Source: Paradesertivirga superstes
Lineage (GTDB): Bacteria; Bacteroidota; Bacteroidia; Sphingobacteriales; Sphingobacteriaceae
DNA: 64,000 nucleotides
NCBI RefSeq assembly: GCF_037622515.1
Contig: NZ_JBBJCN010000001.1
Coordinates: forward strand, 992,001 to 1,056,000
Direction: 5' to 3'
How positions within the stretch are numbered: the stretch's first letter is position 1; the number at the start of each line of letters is the position of its first letter. The position numbers were made by a program, and so were the translations under genes. Positions 1 through 10,103 of this stretch are shown here, in pieces. The notes beneath the pieces were generated by a model. The model did not search any database. It was given only the letters and a program-made list of their open reading frames with translations, and had not been told where the DNA came from.

Positions 1-281
1 ACTCCTAAGGAATGATTCTCATAGTCATCCACTATAAAAAATTTAGCTATTTCGTCAATACGTTTAAGTTGTTTATGAGTGTCTTCCAAACTCTCGTCAA
101 AAGCCAGCCTCAAACTCGGGAAAGAGGCCAAAGACCCCAAAATGGCAAGATTCTTTGACAAATGCGTTAATGCACAGTACATGGTACTTAATTGAGTTTT
201 GAAGACCGCACTAAAAGCTAGCGCATCAAAGCCTTTAGTGTTTTCTTCATGTGGAATTTGCAGAGGTTTGAGGATATTCAT
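1..281 (-). CDS. Ferritin-like YciE/DUF892 family protein (3' end outside window)
   Basis: The reading frame opens with ATG at 279-281 and runs off the left edge, giving about 93 residues. The stretch YCALTHLSKNLAILGSLASF, followed by LEDTHKQLKRIDEIAKFF, has the helical pattern and the 'L-E-x-T-x-x-Q-x-x-R-I/L' signature of the YciE/DUF892 ferritin-like four-helix proteins, whose first helix normally reads 'YxAExQLxxALPKMA'. These are small stress-associated cytoplasmic proteins. No strong ribosome-binding site precedes the start. Family assignment is by pattern only, and the metal-ligand residues of the later helices are not in the window. Confidence 0.55.
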   Translation of the reverse strand, partial: MNILKPLQIPHEENTKGFDALAFSAVFKTQLSTMYCALTHLSKNLAILGSLASFPSLRLAFDESLEDTHKQLKRIDEIAKFFIVDDYENHSLG

Positions 282-327
282 ATATAAGCAAATGTTTCTA
301 TAATAGTTTACCGGAGATTAAAGTGTC

Positions 328-735
328 TTAGCTTGCTGTGGCTAAATTGGAAATCATAATGTCTTCAAGCATTTCTTTTGTCAAAGGCTTTGACAGAAAG
401 CCGTTAACAGCGGTGTACTGCTTTGACCGTTGAATCTCCCGGATATCAGTTGATGATGATAAGATATAAATATCGATACATTTCCCTAAAGAGGGACTGA
501 TTTCTTTATACCGATCTAAAAAATTCCAGCCATCCATCACAGGCATATTGAGGTCAAGCAATATTACGTCGGGTAACATCAATTTGCTGCTTTGATTATG
601 AATTATATCCTCTAAGGCTTTTTGTGCTTCCAAATAAGGAGTTATGGTTTCAAAAAAACCATGGTTTTTAATAATTATTTTAGCAATCAGCAGATTGATT
701 AAGTAATCGTCAATTACAAATATACTTTTGTTCAT
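328..735 (-). CDS. Single-domain response regulator (CheY-like)
   Basis: A stand-alone receiver domain of about 135 residues. The acidic pair is in FVIDDY (D9, D10), the phospho-acceptor Asp61 is in VILLDLNMPVMDG, and the conserved Lys116 is in FLSKP. There is no output domain, so it probably relays phosphate or controls a partner protein. Orphan receivers like this are common beside PAS/phytochrome kinases in Sphingobacteria. A start 42 bp upstream (777) is possible, but the ATG at 733-735 is preferred: it begins exactly at the receiver fold and is preceded by CAGGAA. It lies 46 bp from the YciE-like gene on the same strand. Confidence 0.85.
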   Translation of the reverse strand: MNKSIFVIDDYLINLLIAKIIIKNHGFFETITPYLEAQKALEDIIHNQSSKLMLPDVILLDLNMPVMDGWNFLDRYKEISPSLGKCIDIYILSSSTDIREIQRSKQYTAVNGFLSKPLTKEMLEDIMISNLATAS

Positions 736-777
736 TTCCTGATTATTAGAAATACAGTATAACCAATTCAGTGCCAA

Positions 778-1229
778 TAATAAAACACTGCTTCAGGCCA
801 CTCAGAACAGGGTGGAAATTTCACTATGCAGGCCCAGGACTAAAAACGCCTTATTTAACGTACAATTAATATTCTATCTAAAATGAAACCCAATAAAACG
901 TATCTCATAAATGAGCTATCCAAAAGATCGACCATTTATCTTCTATTACAGGTAAAATTTGGAAGATCTGCAATAATCGCCCTTGCCTGAACTATGGTAA
1001 AACAGTCACCGCGAAGGCTATTTTAATATAAATACTGGTTCTCTGCATGGTTTTCGGCTCTCTTAACCATGCACTCTTGCTTGTCTTAAGACTGGACTGA
1101 AAAAAATTTAACACTGTAATTCGCGGACTATAACCTGGACAAACACTAAACATACTTTGATCCATAAGAAAATCTATGTTATTTTTTTAAGTCGATATTT
1201 TAATTACCTCATGACTCTAGTGCGAATGG
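778..1229. other. Intergenic region without a supported gene
   Basis: No convincing reading frame or RNA gene is visible in these 452 bases. A short frame from 883 on the plus strand starts MKPNKTYLINELSKRS, which faintly recalls the N-terminal helix of MerR regulators but ends after about 35 codons. I treat it as a chance match or a very short relic. Confidence 0.4.
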
Positions 1230-3386
1230 TTAAAACTCTAACACCTTTTCTGCACTTACCGGACCTGAGTCTTCTGTTATACCCTCCACCACTACCCTTA
1301 CACGCTTGTTCTTCTCCGGAGGCGGAAAGGAGATTGTTAATTCACCCTTATCGTCTGTTATCTTATTGGGCTCCCAAAAAATTGTGTTAAGGCGGACACC
1401 TTTCGTTAAAAACGGGTCTACCACCTCTGCAAATTCCCGGGCCTGATAAAAGTTGCGTTCTGCACCTTTCCATTTATCCACCAGGTGTTTGGGGATCGCC
1501 GAGTTGGTGGTAAGTTCTAAAACATAGACATAGCCAGGGCCTTTTTTGCTCGTTTCACCTGCATCCCGGTCAATTGGTTTATAGATCATGCTCTCCACGG
1601 ATCTGTCAATCGACCATTTAATATTGATTTTTTCAAACGCAGAAACGGGCGTCGCATAGTAAGAATCAAGAATTTGTTCCAGCATTTCTGCATCCCCGGT
1701 ATTTGTATAGGGAAATGCATAACCATCAACAATCAATCTGGGTAATCCAAGCGTGAATAAATAGGTATAGTGCTCCAAATAATGACGAAGGTTCTTATGA
1801 TCATAGTCTTTGGGATCAACCATCCAGGTGTCTGTTTTGAAAGGCCTGAATACCTGGTCCACCAACTTTATCTTTTCCTTTGCCCTTATCGTTACGTCTT
1901 TTAACCGGATGTTGTCTTTCAGAGATTGGGCCGGCTCCTTTAGTGCACCTGCTTCCAATGACCGGTAGCTGGAAGCGGCCAGAAGACTCTTTGCCTCTGT
2001 CTCCAGCCCATCTTTCCCCATTCTTAAATCCGCATCTATTATCCGGCGCCACAGGAAATAACGCCACCCTCGGGTCATCAGCAGCAGGTCAAGCATTTCC
2101 TTTCCTTCCTTATTATTACGGTCAAAGTAGGACCGGACATTGTCAATAGGGCCCTTGATCTCCGAACGAAGATCGATATAACTGATAAAATCAGTCGCAT
2201 TTGAAGGTACAGATTCATCGGTTACTGAAACCGATACATTCCCCTGAACTGCTTTATCTCCCAGCCCTTTCAGGCTAATAACTACATTCACACCGGAGTC
2301 TGCTGCTGCCTTTTCTATCCTTACCTCCGGCCGGCCTGCTCGTTCATGGTATACCAACCGCTCTGACTGGGGCCTGTCATTTTCATCTGTTAAACGGAAG
2401 TCGGAAATACCACCAGGTATCTCCGACTTCTTAATCGTGACTTCATTGCTGGTGGCTTTGATTGTCAGTTTGGACATATGGAAGGTCTTGCCCTTGTTTT
2501 TACCCGCTAATGTGTAGTAGGGAGAAGACTGGCTCTTTATGGTAGATTCATTGGTCAATATTCGCACAACAAGTGCCGAATCTTTCCAATGGGTACTGAT
2601 GGTCATGCCGCTGGAGAGTGCCGGGGGAACCGGAACAGTAAAACTTTCTCCCGTAAATAATTTGACTTTTACCGTATAGCTCATTCCGGCAATGGGCTTC
2701 AGCTTAAACTTACCCATACCTGCGGCACCCGCACTAAAGTTCAACAGCACCTTTCCAGCATGGTCAGTCAGTGTACCGCTAAGGTGCTGGGCGCTGTTGT
2801 TTTTGAAAGCCACGACACTTTCTACTCCTTCAATCAACGAACCTCCCTCTGGATAAAGGCTTAGAGGGGGCAGTGCTCTCGGAGCTAGTTGCCCCTGCTG
2901 TTTCGATGTATCAGAAGTCCGCGCCGAAGATGTGCCGGTTGAAGTATTTTTAGCCACGGCAGGGTTCTGATTGTAAACCACTATCAATTTCTCAAACCGC
3001 AAATTGTTACCCAGGTAAGAAGTAAAGGCTGTATTGGCCCTCAGGATATAGTTACCTGAAGGCAGATCTTTCGGCAGGCGAAGATCTCCTTTAGAAAGGC
3101 CGTTATGTAAGCGAACAGGTTGTTGGACGACGGTTTCTGATTGTTCATTCAGCAGTCGGACACTCAGGGAATCACTCGAGGCTGTGAGCATAGCACTCTG
3201 TCCATTAAGCAGGTATGCTTTGTACCATAGATCTTCGCCTGCATTATAGTACTCTCGGTCAGTATGCAGATACAACTTCTCAAATACCAGCATTGGCACT
3301 TTAGCGTGGACTGTCTGACCGGTGGCGTCGACAAGAAACACCAGAATCGAGGTAAAAAAGGAAAGAAGGTATCTCGATAGGTACAT
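1230..3386 (-). CDS. Secreted MG2 (macroglobulin-like) domain protein, plug-like C-terminus
   Basis: A protein of about 718 residues. After a signal peptide ending near ATGQ, the segment KLYLHTDREYYNAGEDLWYK is the hallmark of a family of large Bacteroidota envelope proteins with an alpha-2-macroglobulin MG2 domain, followed by Ig-like domains and a TonB-plug-like part (here near LPRLIVDGYAFPY). The end, NTIFWEPNKITDDKGELTIS, is the usual terminal beta-sandwich of that family. Family members often reach 800-1100 residues, so this one is short. The ATG at 3384-3386 is chosen because it directly precedes the hydrophobic signal; an upstream ATG at 3437 would add 17 unconvincing residues. It is the last gene of the pectin cluster, 120 bp after GH43. 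Its function is not established; an envelope role is inferred. Confidence 0.7.
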   Translation of the reverse strand: MYLSRYLLSFFTSILVFLVDATGQTVHAKVPMLVFEKLYLHTDREYYNAGEDLWYKAYLLNGQSAMLTASSDSLSVRLLNEQSETVVQQPVRLHNGLSKGDLRLPKDLPSGNYILRANTAFTSYLGNNLRFEKLIVVYNQNPAVAKNTSTGTSSARTSDTSKQQGQLAPRALPPLSLYPEGGSLIEGVESVVAFKNNSAQHLSGTLTDHAGKVLLNFSAGAAGMGKFKLKPIAGMSYTVKVKLFTGESFTVPVPPALSSGMTISTHWKDSALVVRILTNESTIKSQSSPYYTLAGKNKGKTFHMSKLTIKATSNEVTIKKSEIPGGISDFRLTDENDRPQSERLVYHERAGRPEVRIEKAAADSGVNVVISLKGLGDKAVQGNVSVSVTDESVPSNATDFISYIDLRSEIKGPIDNVRSYFDRNNKEGKEMLDLLLMTRGWRYFLWRRIIDADLRMGKDGLETEAKSLLAASSYRSLEAGALKEPAQSLKDNIRLKDVTIRAKEKIKLVDQVFRPFKTDTWMVDPKDYDHKNLRHYLEHYTYLFTLGLPRLIVDGYAFPYTNTGDAEMLEQILDSYYATPVSAFEKINIKWSIDRSVESMIYKPIDRDAGETSKKGPGYVYVLELTTNSAIPKHLVDKWKGAERNFYQAREFAEVVDPFLTKGVRLNTIFWEPNKITDDKGELTISFPPPEKNKRVRVVVEGITEDSGPVSAEKVLEF

Positions 3387-3557
3387 ATGTGTGAGGCAAT
3401 TGGTTATGCAAAATAAGAAGTTTTTGGTGAGCTGCAAAACGTGCAGAACCAGCCCGCCAGGAGACTCTACCTAAAATTCTAACGCCTTGATTTTCCCGGC
3501 ACCTTTTACAGGGACCTTGCGGCTCTAAAGATTGTATTAAATCACTTATACAACTAA

Positions 3558-5087
3558 TTATAGCTTCCTGTAAATAAAATTGTCATACACAACTTTTCCG
3601 TCTCCAAATGCAAATAACCCCACCCTCAGGCTCATAAAACCACCGAAAATGTTGTGATTGAAACCAGTTGCATCAATGCTCCGCTCTACCCTGTTCCAGA
3701 CTTTGGCATCGTTACTGAAATAGAAGCTAATTTCATTTTCATCGTTGATAATTTTCAGATAGCCGTGATTCCCAGCGGCATTGGGTTCAGATATCTTCCT
3801 GCTTTTTTGATTGAACACAGCGAATTGTCTCGAATCCGCCGTTACCCGCATATTGCCCTGATCATTATAAAACAGTGTCATTCCTGCCGTAGCATTTCCC
3901 TCAATGGTAAATTCTACTTGCGCTTCATATCTTCTGTCGGCCGGGTTAACCAGCAGAGGTGCACTATTTTCGAAAGCATTACCTTTTGCCTGCAGTTCGA
4001 GTTTCCCCTCTTTCAAAACTACCCTGTCAGCAGGGGTACTTCTGAAAGATTGCCATTGTAAACCAAGGGTCCCGCCAGAAAAGTCATCTGACAGGCCTGA
4101 CCCCGAGGCTGAAGCCGGGAGTGCCGGTTTTCGGATGGGCGCACTGCTTGAAATTCCCTGCGGTACGCGGAACCAATTGTCTTTGGTCCAAACAACAGGT
4201 AACATTAAAGTTTGGCGCCCTAATGTTTGATAGTACTTTTCATACCCGTGATACAGAATCCACCATTTCCCGTTTACGTCATCTACGAGTGTTCCGTGGC
4301 CCTGGCTCCACCAGCGCTCTGCGCGGCTTGCTGTATGAATAATGGGATTATAGGGAGAGTTTTCCCATGGTCCGAGCGGAGATTTAGATCTTCCGGAAAC
4401 AACCATATGAGAGGTTGCAGGGCCGGCGGTGCCCCCTTCTGCTACTATCTGATGAAAGTAGCCATCCTTTATAGTCGATTTAGGTGACTCCAAACAAAAG
4501 CATTCGGTACTCCACTCCTTCGGATACTGCCAACCTTTATAGCCTGACTGCGGCTCACCAGCAGTGGAAAGACCATCCTCTGCCAGCTTTACAATGAAGC
4601 CTTTGGAGAGATAAAGGTATCTGGTTCCAGTGCCATCAACAAGGTGCCCCGGGTCTATGTACCCGCTCAGTTTCAGGTCGACCGGGGCCGACCAGGGTCC
4701 TTCCGGAGATTTTGCGGTTACTACCCAATTGGTACCTCCTGCCGGAAAATAGATGTAGTAAGTGTCTTTATGTTTGATCAGGTCGGGAGCCCATACCGAA
4801 CCCACGTTTTTATTCAAAGCAAAGCCGATCCGCTTCCAGTTAAGCAGGTCGGTGGAATGCCAGACCAGCAGGCCGGGATAGTACTCAAATGACGAATGAG
4901 TCATATAGTAATTCTTCCCGTCCCGGAGAATTGACGGATCGGGATAATCGCCGCCGAGTACCGGATTTTGATAGAAGCCAGCGGGCACATTATCAGTCTT
5001 TCCGCCAGTTTGCGCAGATGTACTGACGAAAAACAGCAGGGTGTATATAAAGATGGTCGATGAGTAAAAAATATATTTTGTACGCAT
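3558..5087 (-). CDS. Glycoside hydrolase family 43 (beta-xylosidase/alpha-L-arabinofuranosidase type)
   Basis: 509 residues with an N-terminal signal peptide (to about residue 25). The five-bladed GH43 propeller shows general base Asp50 in DYPDPS, modulator Asp145 in YIDPGH and general acid Glu200 in CLESPK. Residues from about 330 to the end (DDFSGGTLGLQWQSF... to DNFIYRKL) form the C-terminal concanavalin-like domain typical of xylosidase/arabinofuranosidase members. It should release xylose or arabinose from side chains of pectin or xylan, in the periplasm or at the surface. The start codon directly follows the stop codon of the LamG gene (zero intergenic bases), so the two are probably translationally coupled. 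The exact sugar cannot be told from sequence. Confidence 0.9.
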   Translation of the reverse strand: MRTKYIFYSSTIFIYTLLFFVSTSAQTGGKTDNVPAGFYQNPVLGGDYPDPSILRDGKNYYMTHSSFEYYPGLLVWHSTDLLNWKRIGFALNKNVGSVWAPDLIKHKDTYYIYFPAGGTNWVVTAKSPEGPWSAPVDLKLSGYIDPGHLVDGTGTRYLYLSKGFIVKLAEDGLSTAGEPQSGYKGWQYPKEWSTECFCLESPKSTIKDGYFHQIVAEGGTAGPATSHMVVSGRSKSPLGPWENSPYNPIIHTASRAERWWSQGHGTLVDDVNGKWWILYHGYEKYYQTLGRQTLMLPVVWTKDNWFRVPQGISSSAPIRKPALPASASGSGLSDDFSGGTLGLQWQSFRSTPADRVVLKEGKLELQAKGNAFENSAPLLVNPADRRYEAQVEFTIEGNATAGMTLFYNDQGNMRVTADSRQFAVFNQKSRKISEPNAAGNHGYLKIINDENEISFYFSNDAKVWNRVERSIDATGFNHNIFGGFMSLRVGLFAFGDGKVVYDNFIYRKL

Positions 5088-5816
5088 TTATTTATTTGTT
5101 TTTTTCTGTAAAGTTTTAGCTGTTAATACCTCCGGATGAAAACGAATTTCACCTATCAATCCTTTGAACCAGTTTACCTTGTTCAATCTTACGCCGATGG
5201 ACAGGCTGCCATCTTCATTTGTTGTAACAAAATTGGTTTCACCTTCCAGTTGTTTTATGCCATTTACATAACTTACCATTTTTTTCCCATCGTAGGTTAG
5301 AGCAGCCCAATACCATTGGTCTGTTGGATATAAGAGGGTAGAGTCTATCAGGGCAAGTCCGCGGTCCCCGGCCTTTCCATTTTTCAAAAAAGTGTCCAGA
5401 TACCACATCTTGTTGGGAGTTATTCTAAGTTCGAAAGTACAACGGTTATCTTCCGTATCCTGAAAGTGAATGAAACGGGGGGCGACGGGTCCGTCGCCTG
5501 CAGGCTTAAAGAGCACTTCGATACTAAACTTTGTCCAACCCTGTATCGGAATCTCAGGAACAATTAATCCATCATCAACACCATCAAAAAAAAGCACCTC
5601 GTCGCCTTCATCTACCCTGACAACAGGTTGCCCTAATATGGAAGTTTTGAATTTCCCGATCTGAGCCGGATTATCAATCTGCCAGATGATGGTCTTAGCC
5701 GGCATCTTTTCATTTGGCGGTTCCTGCGCATAGAGAAAGGAGCAGTTGAGAACCAGACCAAGTAAAACGACAGGTTTAATGATATTTTCGTTTACGAGTG
5801 AAATGATATTGCGCAT
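5088..5816 (-). CDS. Secreted LamG/concanavalin-like domain protein
   Basis: 242 residues: a signal peptide to about residue 30 (FLYAQ), then one LamG-type jelly-roll domain, recognisable by FFDGVDDGLIVPEIPIQGW near residue 78, WYWAALTYDGKKMVSYVNG near 168 and GLIGEIRFHPEVLT near the end. Such domains bind or occasionally hydrolyse polysaccharide. No catalytic motif is visible, so a carbohydrate-binding accessory role beside GH43 and PL10 is inferred. It begins 10 bp after the pectate lyase stop and abuts GH43, consistent with one operon. Confidence 0.8.
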   Translation of the reverse strand: MRNIISLVNENIIKPVVLLGLVLNCSFLYAQEPPNEKMPAKTIIWQIDNPAQIGKFKTSILGQPVVRVDEGDEVLFFDGVDDGLIVPEIPIQGWTKFSIEVLFKPAGDGPVAPRFIHFQDTEDNRCTFELRITPNKMWYLDTFLKNGKAGDRGLALIDSTLLYPTDQWYWAALTYDGKKMVSYVNGIKQLEGETNFVTTNEDGSLSIGVRLNKVNWFKGLIGEIRFHPEVLTAKTLQKKTNK

Positions 5817-5826
5817 TTGATAAAGA

Positions 5827-7431
5827 TTAATTCTGAGACGTTTTGCCTACAGAAATTATGTATTGAATTAACAGGTTCATGTTCCGGATGTAAGCAGGTG
5901 TTGATATATAGTAAGTATCCGACGTGTCTCTGAAAGGAGATGTATCTGTTTTATCGCCAACGAAAGTTGAGGCATATTCAGTGGTAGCCTCTTTATTTTG
6001 CCCCTCACCGATGTAAGGATTACTGATCGACACACCTTTAACGAGCCAGCGGTTTCGACTATCCAGGCTTGAAATTATTCCATTTACCCTTTCTTCACTG
6101 ATGGACATATTGCCATTCCGACCGCTGGTTGAAGAAAAATAAAAATCCGGAATTTCTTTTTCCGCATGACCAGTTTTAAGGGGGGAATTCCGTGTGGCGA
6201 GCCCGGGCGATAAAGCACTGACACGGATATATTCATCTCTTAAGCTTGCAATATTTACAGAGCGCTTGCCCAGCATATGAGCTAAAAGATTTTGATCATC
6301 GTAATCGGCATAATAGTAACCATACTTCACATTAGAGCCTTTACGATGAACAAACAAGGGCTTATCCGTTTTCAATTCCACATAAAGCGGGTGCGTATAC
6401 CGCCCACCTAAGGTCATAGATGCCGGAAGTTTAACTTTTTCAAGCCAGCTAATAGCATCAGGGATGCGTGCCAGATACTTCCGGTCGCCTGTGTACTGGT
6501 AGAATCTTAGAAGTATAGAGCAATTTTCGGCGGTCGCGCCGGGCAACAAAGCCGCAGGTTCGTAGGTTCGCGCACTTGCAGGTTCCATTTTCATATTGTA
6601 CTGCTGGCCCCAGGCGCCATTAGGCTGCTGAGAAAGAAGGTAGAAATCCATCCCCCGCCGGATCGGGCCGAGAAAGCGCTCCTCATGCAAAACCTGAAAA
6701 CATTGAATCAGGAAATTTATGTTTTCCCAAATCACGCTGTCGTTAAAAGTATAAAATGATGAATAATCGGGAAACCCGGCTTTGTTAAAGTCGCTTTTCA
6801 ACGGATATCGCTGCGGCCAGCCACCGTTAGGATACTGGCTTTTCAAAATAAAATTTATCGCCTTGTCGAGTGCCTCCTTATACCTGATCTCCTTTTTTTG
6901 CATGTACATCTTCAACAGAAAACGTGCGGCATCGGATGTTACATCATCGTCATAGGTATCGTTTCCGTAATAGTGCTGAAACTCTTCGAGGCGCCAGCCG
7001 TTCTTCCCGATAGTATTGTACCAATTCTTTAAAGACTCCTGGCCGGCGAAGTCTATCATATAATTCCATCCGCCTTCTGTACTTTGTCCTTTAATCAATG
7101 CTGATGCCGCTTTTCCGGCGGCCTCATAAAAATAGTCATTGCCTGTGGCACGGTAGGCGTCTAAAAGTGTATGCCCTACAGTAACCGTACCTCCGCCTTG
7201 TATCCATATCATGCTTTTATAGGCCTCCATCTCACCCCAGCGCCTGGACAAATCGGTAGTGTAATACCAAACATATCCGCCTTCCGTGCTGACCTCATCT
7301 ACCATAAATTTAGTAGCCTTAACCATGGCTTTTTCAGCTTTTTGTGCAAGGGAATTAGTTTGAGCCCGGGCGGTATCATTGATAACTAAGTAACTTAGAG
7401 CAATAGCAACTATGGCGGCGCATCTTCTCAT
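5827..7431 (-). CDS. Pectate lyase family 10 (PelA-type)
   Basis: 534 residues with a signal peptide (cleavage near ARAQ). The alpha/alpha-toroid PL10 fold is indicated by repeated helical hairpins and by SQYPNGGWPQRYPL (about residue 195) followed by FYTFNDSVIWENINFL, plus LLSQQPNGAWGQQYN and a later ARTYEP segment. PL10 enzymes cleave polygalacturonate by calcium-dependent beta-elimination. The C-terminal 100 residues (from about 430) extend past the core and end YYISTPAYIRNMNLLIQYI. The neighbours (LamG, GH43, pectinesterase-like gene upstream) support pectin breakdown. A 156-bp gap separates it from the upstream pectinesterase-like gene, so it may have its own promoter. Confidence 0.9.
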   Translation of the reverse strand: MRRCAAIVAIALSYLVINDTARAQTNSLAQKAEKAMVKATKFMVDEVSTEGGYVWYYTTDLSRRWGEMEAYKSMIWIQGGGTVTVGHTLLDAYRATGNDYFYEAAGKAASALIKGQSTEGGWNYMIDFAGQESLKNWYNTIGKNGWRLEEFQHYYGNDTYDDDVTSDAARFLLKMYMQKKEIRYKEALDKAINFILKSQYPNGGWPQRYPLKSDFNKAGFPDYSSFYTFNDSVIWENINFLIQCFQVLHEERFLGPIRRGMDFYLLSQQPNGAWGQQYNMKMEPASARTYEPAALLPGATAENCSILLRFYQYTGDRKYLARIPDAISWLEKVKLPASMTLGGRYTHPLYVELKTDKPLFVHRKGSNVKYGYYYADYDDQNLLAHMLGKRSVNIASLRDEYIRVSALSPGLATRNSPLKTGHAEKEIPDFYFSSTSGRNGNMSISEERVNGIISSLDSRNRWLVKGVSISNPYIGEGQNKEATTEYASTFVGDKTDTSPFRDTSDTYYISTPAYIRNMNLLIQYIISVGKTSQN

Positions 7432-7587
7432 GGTTTATAATGAATATTGGTTAATTAATTTATTGCTTCCATTTTAAGCCCTTGTTCAAATTCTGACCGT
7501 TTAACCGGCTTCATACACAGTAACAAAGGGTTTAAGTCTTTGACCAGCTCAGACGAACATATCCCTGCAAAGTCCTTTCATTGTACC

Positions 7588-10103
7588 TCAATACCTTGCT
7601 TCCAATCCTTCCAGCATGACCCTGCTTGCTCCTCCTGTGCTGCCAGTGTGCTGAACGCCAAAGCCGCCGAATGAATTCGGCTGAACCTGGGCTTTCAAAT
7701 TTACCTCGTGTTCCAGCCCTGCATCTTTTTGCCCCGATTGCTGCGGGCTGCTGGTAGTCACTCTCGCCGTAAAAATATTTCCCCTGCAGCTTAGTTCTAT
7801 TTTACAGCCTGGTAAGAATGCCGACGAATACCGGTGATCTGAGATTGCCGTGCCCAAACCATCACTAAATTTGTAAAGTGTAAACCTCACGCCGTTTCCG
7901 TACATCGGCGTTCGTTCTATTCTTAAGCCATAACCACTCAAGGTTTTAGGATCAAATTTGATGTATACATCCAGATATTGACCGGTAGCACTGCCAAAGC
8001 CCTGACCTGCTGCTTTGTGCGGACTTAATTGCAGTACCAGAGACATGTTTTGATACTGACCTGCCTGCGGGTAAAGAAGCCGGGCCCCGCGACCTGCAGT
8101 CATGAAGCCCTGGCGGCCGGCCGTTGCGTCGCTACCCCAGCCATACTGCCATGCTGCTCCCCCATCTGGTGTCCAGGGAAAATCTTTACTCAGGTCTTTC
8201 GGGCGATAGGTATTCACCATCCAGAATCCATCCCTGATGGAAGAGTTCCTGTCAGTTGGAAGGTTTTTGAAGTCTGTAGTGATGTCTGTGGTGGTAATAT
8301 CTTTTGCGCTGATTTTCCGGCTCATCACCAGAACCGGTTCGCCCGCCAGGCTGGTATTATGCCTGGGATATATTTTGGCAAACAGGTAGTAGCCAATATC
8401 GCCGGTAGAAAGCTGGTAATCTTTCAAAGGAGCAGTATTCCCGCTTACCGCAACCTTTGTCGAATCACTTCCATTGTCTGCTGAGCTTCTGTACCATACT
8501 ATAGAGGAAAATCCTTCTGATTCACCAGATTTAACTTGTAATCCAGAGAGAGCATACCTGCTTTAGGTTCGTTCATTAAAGGGACCTTCACGAACAGGGG
8601 TGCTGCTTGAGGAGTTCCACTAACCTCGAAATACACCAGACTCCGGATGCCCTGTTCAGTTTCCGCCATCAGATACCCCCTGCGTGTACTGTCGCTATTG
8701 TTAGACGCAGTGACTATAACGGAACCATCCGCATTTTGAGCATAGGATAATATATTATCATCGCTCGAGGTCCATTTCAAGGCTGTAGCTTCCCTCACCC
8801 GTTCCGGGTAAACAGCATAGGATATCTGAGCCTGCTCCCTTGTACGCCCGTCTAGCTTTACTTTATCAGCTGATAGCTGCAACCCGAAAGGCAGGTTTTT
8901 GTAATTCGCCATCCGCGATTTTTGCCCTGCCGGATCCCAGTCGTCGTTACCTCTTAATAAGTTGTAGATGTTATATTCATCCCCTACCTTAAACGAAGCC
9001 AGAGTTTTCCCTTTCAATTCGATCGAGAGCTCAGGTTTTGACTCGCTAATATTTACTTTTTTTCCATTAAGCGTATTATTGTGTACATAGTGACGCACAT
9101 GATCCGCGGGCACGTCTGTCCAGCCTAAATATTTGGCGTTGCCGGTGAATTCGGCATCTACTACTGCAAAGACATTATTGTTCTTAGCGAAATAGAGGGT
9201 TGAGTTGGCGTCAGGATCGCGAAGCATTATTTCAAATTTACATCCCAGATATGCCTGGAGGATTCGTGAACCTCCCCAGGAGGGATGGTTAGAATAGAAC
9301 CTGAACCTGCATCGGTCGAAAACACTGATATCCCCCGAACCCACGGCATCGTCTGTGCATTGCAGAAAGCAGTTCTTATAGTAGGTACGGAGCGGCTGAT
9401 TACCCGCAGCAAAGGTATTGAGATAACTGATGAAACGACAGTTCTCAAATATCCACTTATCCATTTTACCATTATGTGCCTTGGTCAATACCTGTGCCTG
9501 TGTAATGGTAGACTGGCGCTTTTTAAGATTTTTGGAAGAATCTAAAGGATAAACTAAATCTTCGTTACAGTAGTTACCGAAGGTAATGTTATAGGCTTCA
9601 AAGCCATCAGCTACGCCCACAGTATTCCAGTTGCCGATAGCGCCCGCCATCTGGCCCCGGTTGCCTGCAATTATGGTATGTTCAGGATTTTCCGACAAGC
9701 CAATCAGGGTAATATTCGCCTGAGGAATAAGGAGGCCAATAAGCTTATTTTGTTTGTTGTCAGCTTTCGGATCATCCGTCCAGTAAACGTCAGGCTCCAT
9801 ATAGATAATTGTAGGCTGCTGTTCTGTACCGTCCTTAGCAAATTTTACCACTCCCTGAATAGTATTGAAAGCATAGCTACCTAAATCTGTATCCTTAAGT
9901 TTGGCATTAAGATATAACGCCCTCTCATTTAGCTGTATCGTTTTACCCCGATACTTTATCCTGGCGACAGGAACATTTTGAGAGTGCCCCTTTTTACCAG
10001 AGATCCGGAGTGATAAGTCTGCCGGCTGAAAAGCGAACAGATTAACCGGCTTTAAGATCAAAACAAAAAGCAGAAGGGCAAGAGAAGAGTAGCTTAGGTT
10101 CAT
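7588..10103 (-). pseudogene. Pectinesterase-like (CE8-type) protein with C-terminal concanavalin-like domain, frameshifted
   Basis: Two consecutive frames make one protein of about 840 residues. The first (to 8499) holds a signal peptide and a right-handed beta-helix resembling CE8 pectin methylesterases; it ends early after VNQKDF. One base added to the T4 run (plus-strand AAAA at 8508-8511) restores DFSSIVWYRSSADNGSDS and runs into the second frame (YQLSTGDIGYYLFAKIYP), which ends at 7588 with a sugar-binding-like sandwich. Where classical CE8 enzymes have QDT this protein has LNT (SYLNTF), and VDFIFG is replaced by TDDAVGSG, so the catalytic aspartates are not clearly kept. A start at 10154 is possible; 10103 begins right at the signal peptide. 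Either a sequencing indel or a young pseudogene. Confidence 0.75.

Noticed and set aside
1157..1390. 77-codon plus-strand frame overlapping the MG2 gene
   Set aside because: Mostly antisense to the 3' end of a well-supported gene, with low-complexity Leu/Pro composition.
3654..4487. Several overlapping plus-strand frames opposite GH43
   Set aside because: They are shadows of the GH43 coding sequence without signals or domains.
8499..8530. Programmed -1 frameshift in the pectinesterase-like gene
   Set aside because: There is no canonical X-XXY-YYZ slippery heptamer and no obvious downstream structure; a single-base deletion in T4 explains it more simply.
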